The notes beneath the pieces were generated by a model that ran no database searches, had not been told where the DNA came from, and saw nothing but the letters and a program-made list of their open reading frames with translations. A DNA stretch of 64,000 nucleotides, taken from Plantactinospora mayteni. Lineage in GTDB: Bacteria; Actinomycetota; Actinomycetes; Mycobacteriales; Micromonosporaceae. Both the position numbers and the translations under genes were made by a program. The stretch lies in the NCBI RefSeq assembly GCF_016862935.1, contig NZ_BONX01000057.1:1-64000 (forward strand). The letters run 5' to 3'. Shown here piece by piece: positions 34,722 to 43,650 of the stretch (position 1 is its first letter; every line of letters begins with the position of its first letter).

Positions 34722-35810
34722 ATGACGACGGAGACCCCGACCGAGCGGCCCGGCGAGTGGTGGCCGGAGCTCGCTCCGGTGGTACGGCCGACCACGGCCA
34801 CGAAGCCGGCGTACCGGACGGTCGACGTGCACACGCACCTGTCCGTACCGGCGGCGGGCGCGCTCGCGGCCCCGCACCTCCGGCCGGAGTACGAGCCGCG
34901 GATCCGCTACTCGTCCGCCGAGACGCTCGCCTACAACCGGGAGTACCGGGCCAGCGCGCGGCAGACCGGCCAGTTCGAGGACGCCGACGTACGGCTCGCC
35001 GACATGGACCGGCAGGGCATCGACGTGCAGGTGCTGTCGGTGCCGCCGACGGAGTACTTCTACTGGCTCGACGAGGACGAGGCGCTCGCCGCCTGCCGGC
35101 TCCAGCACGACCGGTTCGCCGAGGTCGTCGCCGCGCACCCGACCCGGTTCACCGCCGTCGCCAACCTGCCGATGCGGCACCCCCGGCTCGCGGTCGAGGT
35201 GCTGCGGGAGGCCCGCCGCGACCACGGGTTCCACGGCTTCGAGCTGAGCGCCGACGTCGTCGGGCTCGACCTCGACGACCCGCGCTACGACGTCGTCTGG
35301 GAGGCGGCGGTCGAACTCGGCATGACCGCCATCATGCACCCGCAGGGCTTCACCCACGGGGAGCGGTTCACCGACTACTACCTGGTCAACGTCATGTGCA
35401 TGCCGCTCGCCTCGACGCTGGCGGTCACCCGGATGATCCTCGGCGGCGTCTGGCGGCGGCACCCCGAGCTGGCGATGGTCGTGGTGCACGGCGGCGGCTA
35501 CCTGCCGTTCTACTCCGCCCGCACCGACCACGCGTACGCGGTGCGGCCCGAGCTGCGCCGGCACATCGACCGGCCGCCGAGCGAGTACCTGCGCCGGCTC
35601 TACTTCGACACGAACGTCTTCGACCCGGCGATGGTGCGCCAACTCGTCGACCGGTTCGGTGCCGACCACGTGCTGCTCGGCACCGACTACCCGTTCGACA
35701 TGGGCACCGTCGACCCGCTCGGCTTCCTGGAGCGGGTCGAGTTGACCGAGCACGAGCGACGGTTGGTGCTCGGCGGCAACGCCGTACGGCTGCTGGGGAT
35801 CCCCGGCTGA
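34722..35810 (+). CDS. ACMSD-like amidohydrolase / decarboxylase (paralogue 1)
   Basis: 362 residues of the amidohydrolase-2 (TIM-barrel, metal-dependent) family. N-terminal VDVHTH gives two metal His; MHPQGFTH, VVHGGGYLPFY and LLGTDYPFDMG supply the further His and the catalytic Asp. Such enzymes decarboxylate or hydrate ring acids (ACMSD, gamma-resorcylate decarboxylase, LigW, LigJ). It has two clear paralogues in this window (38051-39067, 51578-52585), sharing the Y-x-FYW(L/A)DE-type and GGGYLPFYS motifs. ATG at 34722 begins MTTETPTERP. Confidence 0.9.
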   Translation: MTTETPTERPGEWWPELAPVVRPTTATKPAYRTVDVHTHLSVPAAGALAAPHLRPEYEPRIRYSSAETLAYNREYRASARQTGQFEDADVRLADMDRQGIDVQVLSVPPTEYFYWLDEDEALAACRLQHDRFAEVVAAHPTRFTAVANLPMRHPRLAVEVLREARRDHGFHGFELSADVVGLDLDDPRYDVVWEAAVELGMTAIMHPQGFTHGERFTDYYLVNVMCMPLASTLAVTRMILGGVWRRHPELAMVVVHGGGYLPFYSARTDHAYAVRPELRRHIDRPPSEYLRRLYFDTNVFDPAMVRQLVDRFGADHVLLGTDYPFDMGTVDPLGFLERVELTEHERRLVLGGNAVRLLGIPG

Positions 35811-35836
35811 CCCGGCGTCGGGTGGCGGCACGGGCG

Positions 35837-36916
35837 TCAGCCCCGGTCGACGTACGGCTCTGCCAGCGCGAGCTTCACCTGCTCGCTGGTCAGCGGCAGC
35901 GAGACGACCTCGTTGGTCTCCGCCGACAGGTCGGCGGCGAGGTAGACCTCCATCGTCACCCGGGCCAGGTGCGGGTCGACCATCACCGGTCGGTCGTGGG
36001 CGACGGCCTCCAGGAAGTGCGTGGTCTCCCGCTCCATCGGGCCGGCGTAGACGTGGTCGACGTATTCGCCGGGCATCGTCGAGAGTGGGAACCGCACGCC
36101 GTTCGCCACCGTGTTGACGACGATGTCGCGGTGGCTGGCGTCGGCGATGACCGCCCCGTCGGTGCCGAGCACCTCGATCCAGGTCGTCGACTGGTTGGGA
36201 TAGCCGGGCGGCAGCGACATGCCGGCGCCGACGGTGACGACGGTGCCGTCGTCCATGGTGACCAGGATGTACTGCGTGTCCGGCACCCCGAGGGTGGCCT
36301 CCCGGACGCCCCAGGCGTTCTGCGAGTAGACCCGGACCGGGCGGCGCGGCTCCAGGCACCAGAACGCGAAGTCGAGATCGTGGGTGGCCTCCATCGCCGC
36401 CGGCGAGAGCTTGGTACGCGTGCTGATCTTGGCGCCCAGCGAGCGGGTGATGTGCCGGCTCACCAGGATGCTCGTCACCCGGCCGAGGGTCCCGTCGCCG
36501 ATCGCCCGCTTCACCATCGCCTGCTTGGCGTTGAACCGCTGGGAGTAGCCGATGGTGAACTTCAGGCCGCCCTCGTCGGCCAGCCGGATCAGCTCGTCGG
36601 CCTCGTCGAGGGTGAGCGCGATCGGCTTCTCCAGCAGTACGTGCTTGCCGGCCTCCAGCGCCGCCCTGGCCATCGGGTAGTGCAGGTGCTCCGGAGTCGT
36701 GGAGACCATCACCGCGTCGACCGCAGGGTTGCCGACGACCGCCTCCCAGTCGGCCGACGCGGTCGTCGGTGACGTAGCCGCGACCAGCTCGCGGAGCCGG
36801 TCCGGGTTGGTCTCGGCCAGGTGCAGTTCGTGCACGAGCGCGCTGCGGGAGCAGGCGACGGCGCGGATGCCGCCGCACCAGCCGGTACCGATGATGCCGA
36901 CGTTGAGCTGCTTCAC
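35837..36916 (-). CDS. Gfo/Idh/MocA-family oxidoreductase
   Basis: 359 residues: Rossmann motif VGIIGTGWCGGIRAVA, family motif LLEKPIALTLDEADEL with the catalytic Lys, and a C-terminal domain with EATHDLDFAFWCLE where the usual HxxD pair sits. Likely dehydrogenase for a cyclic or polyol intermediate. GTG at 36916 overlaps the stop of the next gene upstream; it is the last gene of an amidohydrolase-Gfo/Idh-Gfo/Idh operon. It is paralogous to the neighbour at 36913-38049. Confidence 0.88.
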   Translation of the reverse strand: MKQLNVGIIGTGWCGGIRAVACSRSALVHELHLAETNPDRLRELVAATSPTTASADWEAVVGNPAVDAVMVSTTPEHLHYPMARAALEAGKHVLLEKPIALTLDEADELIRLADEGGLKFTIGYSQRFNAKQAMVKRAIGDGTLGRVTSILVSRHITRSLGAKISTRTKLSPAAMEATHDLDFAFWCLEPRRPVRVYSQNAWGVREATLGVPDTQYILVTMDDGTVVTVGAGMSLPPGYPNQSTTWIEVLGTDGAVIADASHRDIVVNTVANGVRFPLSTMPGEYVDHVYAGPMERETTHFLEAVAHDRPVMVDPHLARVTMEVYLAADLSAETNEVVSLPLTSEQVKLALAEPYVDRG

Positions 36917-38049
36917 GACGCGTCCTCTCGTAGGCCCTCGCGGAGTTCTTCGGGGGTGACGGGGAGGGCGACGGCACGGCCGCGCCGGGCGGACAGGTCC
37001 ATCGCCATGGTGAGCAGGAGGTTCGAGTGCCCCTCGGCGGCCGTGGCGTGCGGGGTACGCACCCCCATGCCGAGCCGCCCGAACCAGGACATCGTCTCCT
37101 CGCGCATCGGTCCCCAGAGCAGCCCGTCGGAGAGGTCACCGGGCGGGTAGCTGCCGAGGAAGTCGACGTTGCGTACGGCAGGTGCCTGGAAGCCCCGGCT
37201 GTCGTAGCCGGCCGGCTGGCCGTGTTCGGAGGCGACGATGACGTCCCGGTGGGTGTCCTCGATGTCGATGACGCCCTCGGTGCCGACGATGCCGATCTCC
37301 AGCCCGTAGACCGCGCCCGGCCAGATCGCCGGCAGCGCCCAGCTGATGTTCATGCTGAAGATCGTGCCGTCGTCCATGGTGAAGACCCCGAACGTGGCGT
37401 CCTTGGTGCCCAGCGGGCCGAGCAGCACGTCGGTGGAGCGGGCGTACACCTCCACCGGGGTACGCCCCTCCAGCAGCCACATGCTCATGTCCAGGCTGTG
37501 CGTGCCGGAGACGACCATCGGGGTCAGGTTGGTGGTGTCGGTGACCTTGCGCAGCGTCGCGTCCGGGACCATCCGGTTCATGAACGCCCGGGTGACCACG
37601 GAGGTGACCCGGCCGATCTGCTGGTCGCGGAGCCGCTGCTTGACCGCCAGGAACCGGCGGCGGAACCGCTGCGTGTAGCCGACCACCGCGTCCACCCCGG
37701 CGGCCTCGATGGCGCGCAGCACCCGCGCGGACTCGACCGGGTCGGTGGCGAGCGGCTTCTCGATGAACAGGTCGTGGCCGTGGTCGACCGCCCGCAGGAT
37801 CGGGTCGACGTGCTCCCGCTCGTCGGTCGCCACGATCACCGCCGTCACCTCCGGGCGGGCGAGCAGTTCGGCCACGTCGGTGGTGGCGAGGTCGGCCCGG
37901 GTGTCGGTGGCGAGCCGGTCCAGGGTCGGCCGATGTACGTCGCAGAGGCCGAGCCAGCCGACTCCCGGGTACTCCCGCGCCAGCACCGCACGGATCCGGC
38001 CGATCGCCCCGCAGCCGATCACGGCGAGGCCGATTCCCTCCCCGGCCAT
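36913..38049 (-). CDS. Gfo/Idh/MocA-family oxidoreductase
   Basis: 378 residues: Rossmann motif LAVIGCGAIGRIRAVLA, family motif FIEKPLATDPVESARV, and SGTHSLDMSMWLLEG in the C-terminal domain. The two adjacent Gfo/Idh genes share layout (YTQRF versus YSQRF, then RVTSxx) and may form a heteromer or act on consecutive steps. ATG at 38049 lies one base after the amidohydrolase stop, so translation is probably coupled; an upstream in-frame start at 38085 would lie inside that gene. Confidence 0.88.
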   Translation of the reverse strand: MAGEGIGLAVIGCGAIGRIRAVLAREYPGVGWLGLCDVHRPTLDRLATDTRADLATTDVAELLARPEVTAVIVATDEREHVDPILRAVDHGHDLFIEKPLATDPVESARVLRAIEAAGVDAVVGYTQRFRRRFLAVKQRLRDQQIGRVTSVVTRAFMNRMVPDATLRKVTDTTNLTPMVVSGTHSLDMSMWLLEGRTPVEVYARSTDVLLGPLGTKDATFGVFTMDDGTIFSMNISWALPAIWPGAVYGLEIGIVGTEGVIDIEDTHRDVIVASEHGQPAGYDSRGFQAPAVRNVDFLGSYPPGDLSDGLLWGPMREETMSWFGRLGMGVRTPHATAAEGHSNLLLTMAMDLSARRGRAVALPVTPEELREGLREDAS

Positions 38050-38050
38050 C

Positions 38051-39067
38051 TCAGGCCAGTCCGAGCAGCCGGGCGGCGTTTCCACCGCTGATCAGGTCGA
38101 GCTGCCGCTGGCTGAGCCCCGGTGTCGCCCCGAGCAGCGCCAACGGGTCCTCGTCGCCCATGTCGTACGGGTAGTCGGTGCCGAGCAGGACGTGCTCGGC
38201 GCCGTACCGGTCGACGAGGAACCGGAGCTGCTCGGGCTCGAACACCATCGTGTCGAAGTAGAAGTTGCGCAGATAGCTGCCGGGTTGCCGGGGTACGCCC
38301 TCGCTGATGTCCTCCCGGGCCCGCCAGCCGTGGTCGATCCGGCCCGGGTACGCCGGCAGGTACCCCCCGCCGTGCACCACCAGGATCTTCAACCCCGGGT
38401 ACCGCTCGACGACCCCGTTGAAGATGAGGTGCGCCTGCGCGAGGGTCGCCTCGAACGGGTGCCCGATGATGTTGACGAAGTTGTGTCCCTGTAGCCGGTC
38501 GGCATGGGTGGTGCCCTGGGTGTGGACCACCACGACGACGCCGAGCCGCTCCACCTCGGCCCAGAACGGGTCGAGCCGGGGCGAGGCGATCTCCTCCCCC
38601 TCGACATGGGTGCCGATCTCGATGCCCCGCATCCCGAGCACGGTCGCCAGGTGGCGCAGCTCCCGCACCGCCGCCTCGGTGTCCTGCAACGGTACGGTGC
38701 CCAGCGGCAGGAACCGGTCGGGATGCCTCGCGGTGGCCTCGACGAGTTCCTCGTTCATCAGCCGGGCGACCTTGGCCCCGAGTTCGGCATCGGCCCAGTA
38801 GTAGTACTGGTAGACGGCGATCGCGACCGCCTGGACGTCGACACCCATCGCGTCCATGTCGGCGAGCCGGACGTCGAGCACGTCCATCTTCGGCCTGATC
38901 GCCGCGAGCTGGCGCTCGTTGACCCGGCGGGTGGTGGCGTTGCCGTGCCCGAGCGCGACCCGGCCGGCGGCCAGCGCGGCGGCCTTCATGAAATCGGCCG
39001 CCGGTCCGCACTCCCGGTGGCAGTGGATGTCGATCACGGGTCCGTCGGTGCGTTGTGCCCTGGTCAT
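38051..39067 (-). CDS. ACMSD-like amidohydrolase / decarboxylase (paralogue 2)
   Basis: 338 residues. Metal-binding VIDIHCH at the N-terminus, VVHTQGTTHADR, VVHGGGYLPAYPGRIDHGW and LLGTDYPYDMG as in the paralogue at 34722. Start placed at ATG 39067, where a GGGAGGG site precedes MTRAQRTDG; upstream in-frame sequence is repeat-rich and unlikely to be coding. First gene of the operon with the two Gfo/Idh genes. Confidence 0.9.
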   Translation of the reverse strand: MTRAQRTDGPVIDIHCHRECGPAADFMKAAALAAGRVALGHGNATTRRVNERQLAAIRPKMDVLDVRLADMDAMGVDVQAVAIAVYQYYYWADAELGAKVARLMNEELVEATARHPDRFLPLGTVPLQDTEAAVRELRHLATVLGMRGIEIGTHVEGEEIASPRLDPFWAEVERLGVVVVVHTQGTTHADRLQGHNFVNIIGHPFEATLAQAHLIFNGVVERYPGLKILVVHGGGYLPAYPGRIDHGWRAREDISEGVPRQPGSYLRNFYFDTMVFEPEQLRFLVDRYGAEHVLLGTDYPYDMGDEDPLALLGATPGLSQRQLDLISGGNAARLLGLA

Positions 39068-39253
39068 CTCTTCGGTCCCTCCCACCGCTGCGGACTCGTC
39101 GCGCCCGACGCTAAATCCGGCACCGACGCGCCACAATGTGGGTTTCCGGCAATCTCGGCCGGGCCGGATGCCATGTCGGAAGAGGCACCCGCGTGGCGCG
39201 GGCAGCGGCCCGAGTCGGCCCGGCTGCGACACGCGGCCCAGCACGAGGCCAGC

Positions 39254-39403
39254 GGCGTAATGCCGGGAGAGGGAACTGGGCGTCATGCCGGCAGCGGCAG
39301 CGGCGCGCCTGGGGAGCCGCAGCGGCGTGATGCCGAGCAGCACTGGCGCGGCGTGGGGAGCCGCAGCGGCGTGATGCCGGCAACGGCACTGGCGTGGATG
39401 CCG
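39254..39403. repeat. Interspersed GGCGTnATGCCG repeats with a 44-bp period
   Basis: The near-palindromic core GGCGTnATGCCG occurs at 39254-39265, 39279-39290, 39324-39335, 39368-39379 and, with one extra base, 39391-39403. Around the third and fourth copies a 26-bp block (39310-39335 and 39354-39379) is identical, giving a 44-bp period. The array fills most of the 360-bp space between the SDR gene end and the amidohydrolase start. No gene fits here. Confidence 0.85.
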
Positions 39404-39427
39404 GGAGCGGCTGCGGCGTGGCCGGGT

Positions 39428-40174
39428 TCAGCGTCCGCCCGACACGTCGAGGACGGTGCCGGTGACGTACGACGCGGCGGGCGAGAGCAGCCAGACGACC
39501 GCCTCCGCGACCTCGACCGCGGAGCCGGGGCGCCCCATCGGCTGTCCGGTGCCGAGCCGTGCCACCCGCCCCGGGTCACCACCGGCCGCGTGGATGTCGG
39601 TGTCGATGATGCCCGGGCGGACCGCGTTGACCCGGATGCCGTAGCCGGCCACCTCCAGGGCGAGTCCCCGGGTCATCGTGTCGAGCGCGGCCTTGCTGGC
39701 GGCGTAGTCGACGTACTCGTGCGGCGAGCCGAGCTGGGCGGCCCGGGACGACAGGTTGACGATCGCGCCACCGGCGGCACCGCTGGCGGTGGACATCCGG
39801 CGGACCGCGGCGCGGCTGCACGCGGCGGCCCCGAAGACGTTGACGGCGAAGACCCGGGCCCAGCGGGCGGTGTCGATCTCGACCATCGATCGTTGCGTTT
39901 CGAGGATTCCGGCGTTGTTGACCAGCGCGGTCAGTGGCCCGAGTTCGTCGGCGACGGCGAAGAGCCGCGCGACGTCGGCGTCGTCCGCCACGTCGGCGCG
40001 TACCGTGCGTGCCTCGACGCCGCGCTCCGACAGCCGCGCCGCCAGCGCGGCGGCCTCCGCGTCGCGCGACCGGTAGCCCAGCACCAGGTCGTGGCCCCGG
40101 TCGGCGAGCAACTCGGCGACGGCGGCGCCGATCCCTCGGGTGCCGCCGGTGACGACGGCGACCGGGCGGCTCAC
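39428..40174 (-). CDS. SDR-family oxidoreductase
   Basis: 248-residue classical short-chain dehydrogenase: cofactor motif TGGTRGIG, NNAGILE, catalytic Ser in NLSSRAA, YAASK (Tyr/Lys), and C-terminal LLSPAASYVTGTVLDVSGG. Closest in style to FabG-like 3-oxoacyl reductases, but it sits in a catabolic operon. GTG at 40174 overlaps the stop of the upstream hydroxyisobutyrate-dehydrogenase-like gene. Confidence 0.9.
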   Translation of the reverse strand: MSRPVAVVTGGTRGIGAAVAELLADRGHDLVLGYRSRDAEAAALAARLSERGVEARTVRADVADDADVARLFAVADELGPLTALVNNAGILETQRSMVEIDTARWARVFAVNVFGAAACSRAAVRRMSTASGAAGGAIVNLSSRAAQLGSPHEYVDYAASKAALDTMTRGLALEVAGYGIRVNAVRPGIIDTDIHAAGGDPGRVARLGTGQPMGRPGSAVEVAEAVVWLLSPAASYVTGTVLDVSGGR

Positions 40175-41148
40175 CGGGCGCCCTCCGGGCGGGGTACGGC
40201 GTGGGCGAGCGCGGCGATGTCGTCGTCGCCGTGCCCCGCCGCCGAGGCGGCCCGGAGCAGGTCGAGGGTGACGGCGGTCAGCGGCGCCGCGGCGCCGGCC
40301 TCGGCGACGACGAACCCGGCGTCCTTGACCCCGCCGTCGACGGCGAAGGAGGCCGGATAGTCGCCGGCCGCCATCAGCGCGCCCTTGGCCGCGACGAACG
40401 GCGACTCCATCGGGCCGCCCTGGATCGCCTGGAGGAACTCCGCCGGGGCGAGGCCGAGCGCGCCGGCCACCGCCATCGACTCGGCGACGGCCGCCGTCAC
40501 GTTGAGCACGAACGCGTTGGCCGCGAGCTTGAGCCGCGACGCCGCTCCCGCCTCGCCCAGCCAGACGGTCCGGGAGCCGATCGCGGCGAAGACCGGGGCG
40601 AGCACGGCCCGGGCCTCCTCGGGCCCGGACGCCAGGACGACGAGAGTGCCCTGCTCGGCCGGGTACTTCGTGCCGAGTACCGGCGCGTCGACGTAGCGCA
40701 GCCCGAGGTCGGCCGCCACCTCGGCCAGCCGCGCCGCTCCGGCGACGCCGACGGTGCTGGTCTGGAGCAGCACCGCGCCCGGCGCGAACGCGCCGTCCGC
40801 GTCGCGGAGCACCGTCTCGACGGTGTCGGCGTCCCACAACATCGTCAGTACGACGTCCGCGCCCCGGACCGCGTCGGCGACCGTCGCCACGACCCGGGCG
40901 CCGGCCTCGGCAAGGGGGGCCGCCCGTTCGGGTGTGCGGTTCCAGACGGTCAGCGGCAGCCCGGCGGCGGCGATGTTGCGGGCCATCCCGGCACCCATCA
41001 CGCCGGTACCGAGCAGGCCGACACGCGGAGCGAGCCCCGGAGCGCCAAGCGGCTCAAGCCCTGAAGCGCCAAGCGGATCAAGCCCCGGAGCACCGCGCGG
41101 AGCGAGCCCCGGAACATTGACCTCGGCGGGGCCTCTGTATACCGTCAC
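40171..41148 (-). CDS. 3-hydroxyisobutyrate-dehydrogenase-like oxidoreductase with repeat N-terminus
   Basis: 325 residues. After a 41-residue extension built from an eight-residue repeat (GLxPxGAx, about 3.5 copies), the Rossmann domain begins RVGLLGTGVMGAGMARN. Substrate-binding segment TSTVGVAGAARL, catalytic Lys in SRLKLAANAFVLN. Beta-hydroxyacid dehydrogenases of this type act on hydroxyisobutyrate, tartronate semialdehyde or related acids. No start codon exists near the true domain start, so the repeat really appears to be translated. GTG at 41148 has a TATACA hexamer a few bases upstream and could be a leaderless start. Divergent from the aldehyde dehydrogenase. Confidence 0.85.
   Translation of the reverse strand: MTVYRGPAEVNVPGLAPRGAPGLDPLGASGLEPLGAPGLAPRVGLLGTGVMGAGMARNIAAAGLPLTVWNRTPERAAPLAEAGARVVATVADAVRGADVVLTMLWDADTVETVLRDADGAFAPGAVLLQTSTVGVAGAARLAEVAADLGLRYVDAPVLGTKYPAEQGTLVVLASGPEEARAVLAPVFAAIGSRTVWLGEAGAASRLKLAANAFVLNVTAAVAESMAVAGALGLAPAEFLQAIQGGPMESPFVAAKGALMAAGDYPASFAVDGGVKDAGFVVAEAGAAAPLTAVTLDLLRAASAAGHGDDDIAALAHAVPRPEGAR
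41021..41111. repeat. 24-bp in-frame tandem repeat
   Basis: Three full 24-bp units (41040-41063, 41064-41087, 41088-41111) plus a 19-base partial unit (41021-41039) encode the eight-residue repeat at the N-terminus of the hydroxyisobutyrate-dehydrogenase-like protein. The unit length keeps the reading frame. Confidence 0.85.
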
Positions 41149-41163
41149 GCCAGTATGTATACC
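41136..41163. promoter_or_regulatory. TGTATACC direct repeat in a divergent promoter
   Basis: TGTATACC occurs at 41136-41143 and 41156-41163, exactly 20 bp (two helical turns) apart, between divergent start codons at 41148 and 41178. The palindromic core GTATAC resembles operators of FCD-type GntR regulators such as UxuR; one such regulator is encoded at 44987-45682. The same bases could instead be -10 elements for the two genes. Confidence 0.5.
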
Positions 41164-41177
41164 AAGCGGGAGGCGCC

Positions 41178-42713
41178 ATGACCACGGCCGACATCCGTCC
41201 GACGGTGCGGCTCACGGCCGGCCCGCTCGCGACCGGGCTGCGTATCGGCGGCCGGGTCGTCGCGGGACGCGGGCCCCGGCTCGACGTCGTCAACCCGGCC
41301 ACCGGTGGCCTGCTCGCGATCGCCGACAGCGCCGACCGGGCCGACGTCGAGGAGGCCGTCCGGGTCGCGCAGGCGGCGTTCGACTCCGGCGTGTGGAGCC
41401 GGATGCCGATCCACGAGCGGTCCCGGATCCTGCACCGGTTCGCCGACGGGATCGCGGCCCGGATGGCCGACCTCTACCGGCTGGAGACCGCCAACAACGG
41501 CCGGCCGCTGACCGAGACGAAGGCACAGATCACCCGGCTGCCGGAGTGGTACCGCTACAACGCCGCGCTGCTGCTCGCCGACCGCGACGCGGTGGTACCG
41601 ATGCCCGGCCCCTACCACTCCTACACCAGCCGGCTCCCGCTCGGCGTGGTCACGATCCTCGCGTCGTTCAACCACCCGATGATGATCGCGTCGAAGTCCC
41701 TCGCCCCCGCGCTCGCGACCGGCAACTCGGTGGTACTGAAGCCCTCCGAGCAGACTCCGCTGACCGCGATGCTGCTCGCCGACATCGCCCACGAGGCCGG
41801 CATTCCCGCCGGGGTACTCAACGTCGTCAACGGGCTCGGCCCGGTGGTCGGGGCCGCCCTCACCGAACACCCGCTGGTGAAGAAGGTGGTGTTCACCGGC
41901 GGCACCGAACCCGGCCGGTCGATCGCGCTCGCGGCGGCGCGGCGCTTCGCCAAGACCACCCTGGAACTCGGCGGCAGGTCGCCGGTCCTCGTCTTCGCGG
42001 ACACCCCGGTCGAGGTGGCCGCGCGCGGCGCCGCGTTCGGCGGCTTCGTCGGGGCCGGCCAGACCTGCATCGCGGGCGGCCGGCTGGTGGTGCACCGCAG
42101 CATCCACGACGAGTTCCTCGCCGCGCTGACCACCGTCGCCGAGGGAATCCGGATCGGCGACCCGGGCGACGAGGCCACCCAGTTGGGTCCGGTGATCTCC
42201 GCCCGGGCCAGGGACCGGATCCTGGACCGCATCCACGACGGCGTACTGTCCGGGGCCCGGGTGGTGACCGGTGGCGGCGCGGCGACGGTACCCGGGCTGG
42301 AGGGCGGCTTCTTCGTGCAGCCGACCGTACTGGCCGGGGTCACGAACGACATGCCGGTGGCCCGCGAGGAGATCTTCGGGCCGGTCGTCGTGGTGATCCC
42401 CTTCGACGGCGAGGACGAGGCCGTGGCGATCGCCAACGACTCGCCGTACGCCCTCGGCGCCGCGATCTGGACCCGCGACCTCGCCCGCGCCCACCGGGTC
42501 GCGTCCCGGATCGAGGCCGGGATGGTCTGGGTCAACGACCACCACCGCCTCGACCCGTCCTCGCCGTGGGGCGGCCTCAAGGAGAGTGGCATCGGTCGGG
42601 AGGGCGGCTGGGAGTCCTTCCACGACTTCACCCAGGTACGCGCGGTGACCGTCCGGACCGCCCCCGACGACGTGGACTGGTACGGCGGCACAGCGACCGG
42701 AAGGCTGAACTGA
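41178..42713 (+). CDS. Aldehyde dehydrogenase family protein
   Basis: 511-residue NAD(P)-dependent aldehyde dehydrogenase. Visible: SFNHPMMIASKSLAPALATGNSVVLKPSE region, general base Glu in TLELGGRSP (about 260), catalytic Cys in GQTCIAGGR (about 296), and EEIFGPVVVV. It should oxidise a semialdehyde from the pathway. ATG at 41178 follows GGGAGG. Its stop overlaps the start of the enoyl-CoA hydratase-like gene (TGATG). Confidence 0.93.
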   Translation: MTTADIRPTVRLTAGPLATGLRIGGRVVAGRGPRLDVVNPATGGLLAIADSADRADVEEAVRVAQAAFDSGVWSRMPIHERSRILHRFADGIAARMADLYRLETANNGRPLTETKAQITRLPEWYRYNAALLLADRDAVVPMPGPYHSYTSRLPLGVVTILASFNHPMMIASKSLAPALATGNSVVLKPSEQTPLTAMLLADIAHEAGIPAGVLNVVNGLGPVVGAALTEHPLVKKVVFTGGTEPGRSIALAAARRFAKTTLELGGRSPVLVFADTPVEVAARGAAFGGFVGAGQTCIAGGRLVVHRSIHDEFLAALTTVAEGIRIGDPGDEATQLGPVISARARDRILDRIHDGVLSGARVVTGGGAATVPGLEGGFFVQPTVLAGVTNDMPVAREEIFGPVVVVIPFDGEDEAVAIANDSPYALGAAIWTRDLARAHRVASRIEAGMVWVNDHHRLDPSSPWGGLKESGIGREGGWESFHDFTQVRAVTVRTAPDDVDWYGGTATGRLN

Positions 42714-43423
42714 TGAGCAGTGACCTGGTCATCCACTCCGTGCGGGACGGCGTGATCCTGGCCGAGCTCTCCCGGCCGCCGGACAACCTGTTCAGCATCG
42801 AGCTGTGCCGGCGGTTGGCCGCCGTGCTCGACGACCCACCAGCGGGTGCACACGTGCTGCGGCTCCGGGCCGCCGGTGAGGTGTTCTGCCTCGGCCGCGA
42901 CCGGGGCGGCTCGACCCCGGCCGAGGTACGCGCCGAGGCCGAGGCGCTGGCCGGGCTCACCCGCTCGGCGCAGCGGACCAGGCTGGTCACCGTCGCCGAG
43001 GTGCAGGGCGACGCGGCCGGCTTCGGCGTCGGCCTGGTCGCCGCCTTCGACGTCTCGGTGGCGGTACGCGAGGCGACCTTCCGGTTCCCCGAGGTCGGGA
43101 TCGGCCTCGCCCCGGCCCTGGTCCTCGCCTGGCTGCCCCGGGTGGTCGGCCGCCGGGAGGCGTTCTGGCTCACCGCCACCGGAGAGCCGCTGCCCGCCGG
43201 GCGGGCGGCCGACCTCGGCCTGCTCAACGAGGTCGTCGACACCCGCGACGCCCTGACCGAGCGGGTCGACGACATCGTCGCCCGGCTGCGCACCCGCAGC
43301 CCCCGGGTGCACGGCGACATCAAGGAGATGCTCCGGGTCTTCGCCGACCTCGGCGACGAACGCGCGCTCGACGTGAGCATCGACCGGCTCGTGGTCGGGT
43401 CGCTGCGCCGGGGCGAGAGCTGA
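42713..43423 (+). CDS. Enoyl-CoA hydratase/isomerase-like protein
   Basis: 236-residue crotonase-fold protein. Oxyanion-hole segments are VFCLGRDRGG (first) and VQGDAAGFGVGLVAAFDVSVA (second), followed by FRFPEVGIGLAPA. The glutamate usual in hydratases is partly replaced (PEVGIG retained), so hydratase, isomerase or hydrolase activity cannot be told apart. Translationally coupled to the aldehyde dehydrogenase; last gene before the TnpB element. Confidence 0.85.
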   Translation: MSSDLVIHSVRDGVILAELSRPPDNLFSIELCRRLAAVLDDPPAGAHVLRLRAAGEVFCLGRDRGGSTPAEVRAEAEALAGLTRSAQRTRLVTVAEVQGDAAGFGVGLVAAFDVSVAVREATFRFPEVGIGLAPALVLAWLPRVVGRREAFWLTATGEPLPAGRAADLGLLNEVVDTRDALTERVDDIVARLRTRSPRVHGDIKEMLRVFADLGDERALDVSIDRLVVGSLRRGES

Positions 43424-43606
43424 CGGCGCGACGCCCGGCATCGCGGAGATGCTGTCGTGGGCACCGGATGACCGACCGGGTGAGGTTGGTCCGCTACTCG
43501 CCGGGCGGGTTCGACCCGGCCGTCGTCGCGAACAAGGCGCGGCCGACCGCAGCGGAGCAGGGGGCGGGATCGCCTGCCGGCGAGGAGGTGGTACCGCTTG
43601 ACTTCC

Positions 43607-43650
43607 TCCCCCTCCTGAAGGAGGGGGATTCCTACGGCTCGCGCCGTAGG
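43607..43650 (-). repeat. Right-end hairpins of the TnpB element
   Basis: Two adjacent stem-loops: 43607-43615 with 43620-43628 (loop TGAA), and 43631-43638 with 43643-43650 (loop TCGC). The second overlaps the last codons of tnpB. In TnpB systems this region gives rise to the 3' part of the guide (omega) RNA, which may be the case here. Confidence 0.7.

Noticed and set aside
39254-39403. Possible CRISPR array
   Set aside because: Units are short, imperfect, unevenly spaced (25, 45, 44, 23 bp) and the intervening sequence is itself repeated; no cas genes nearby.
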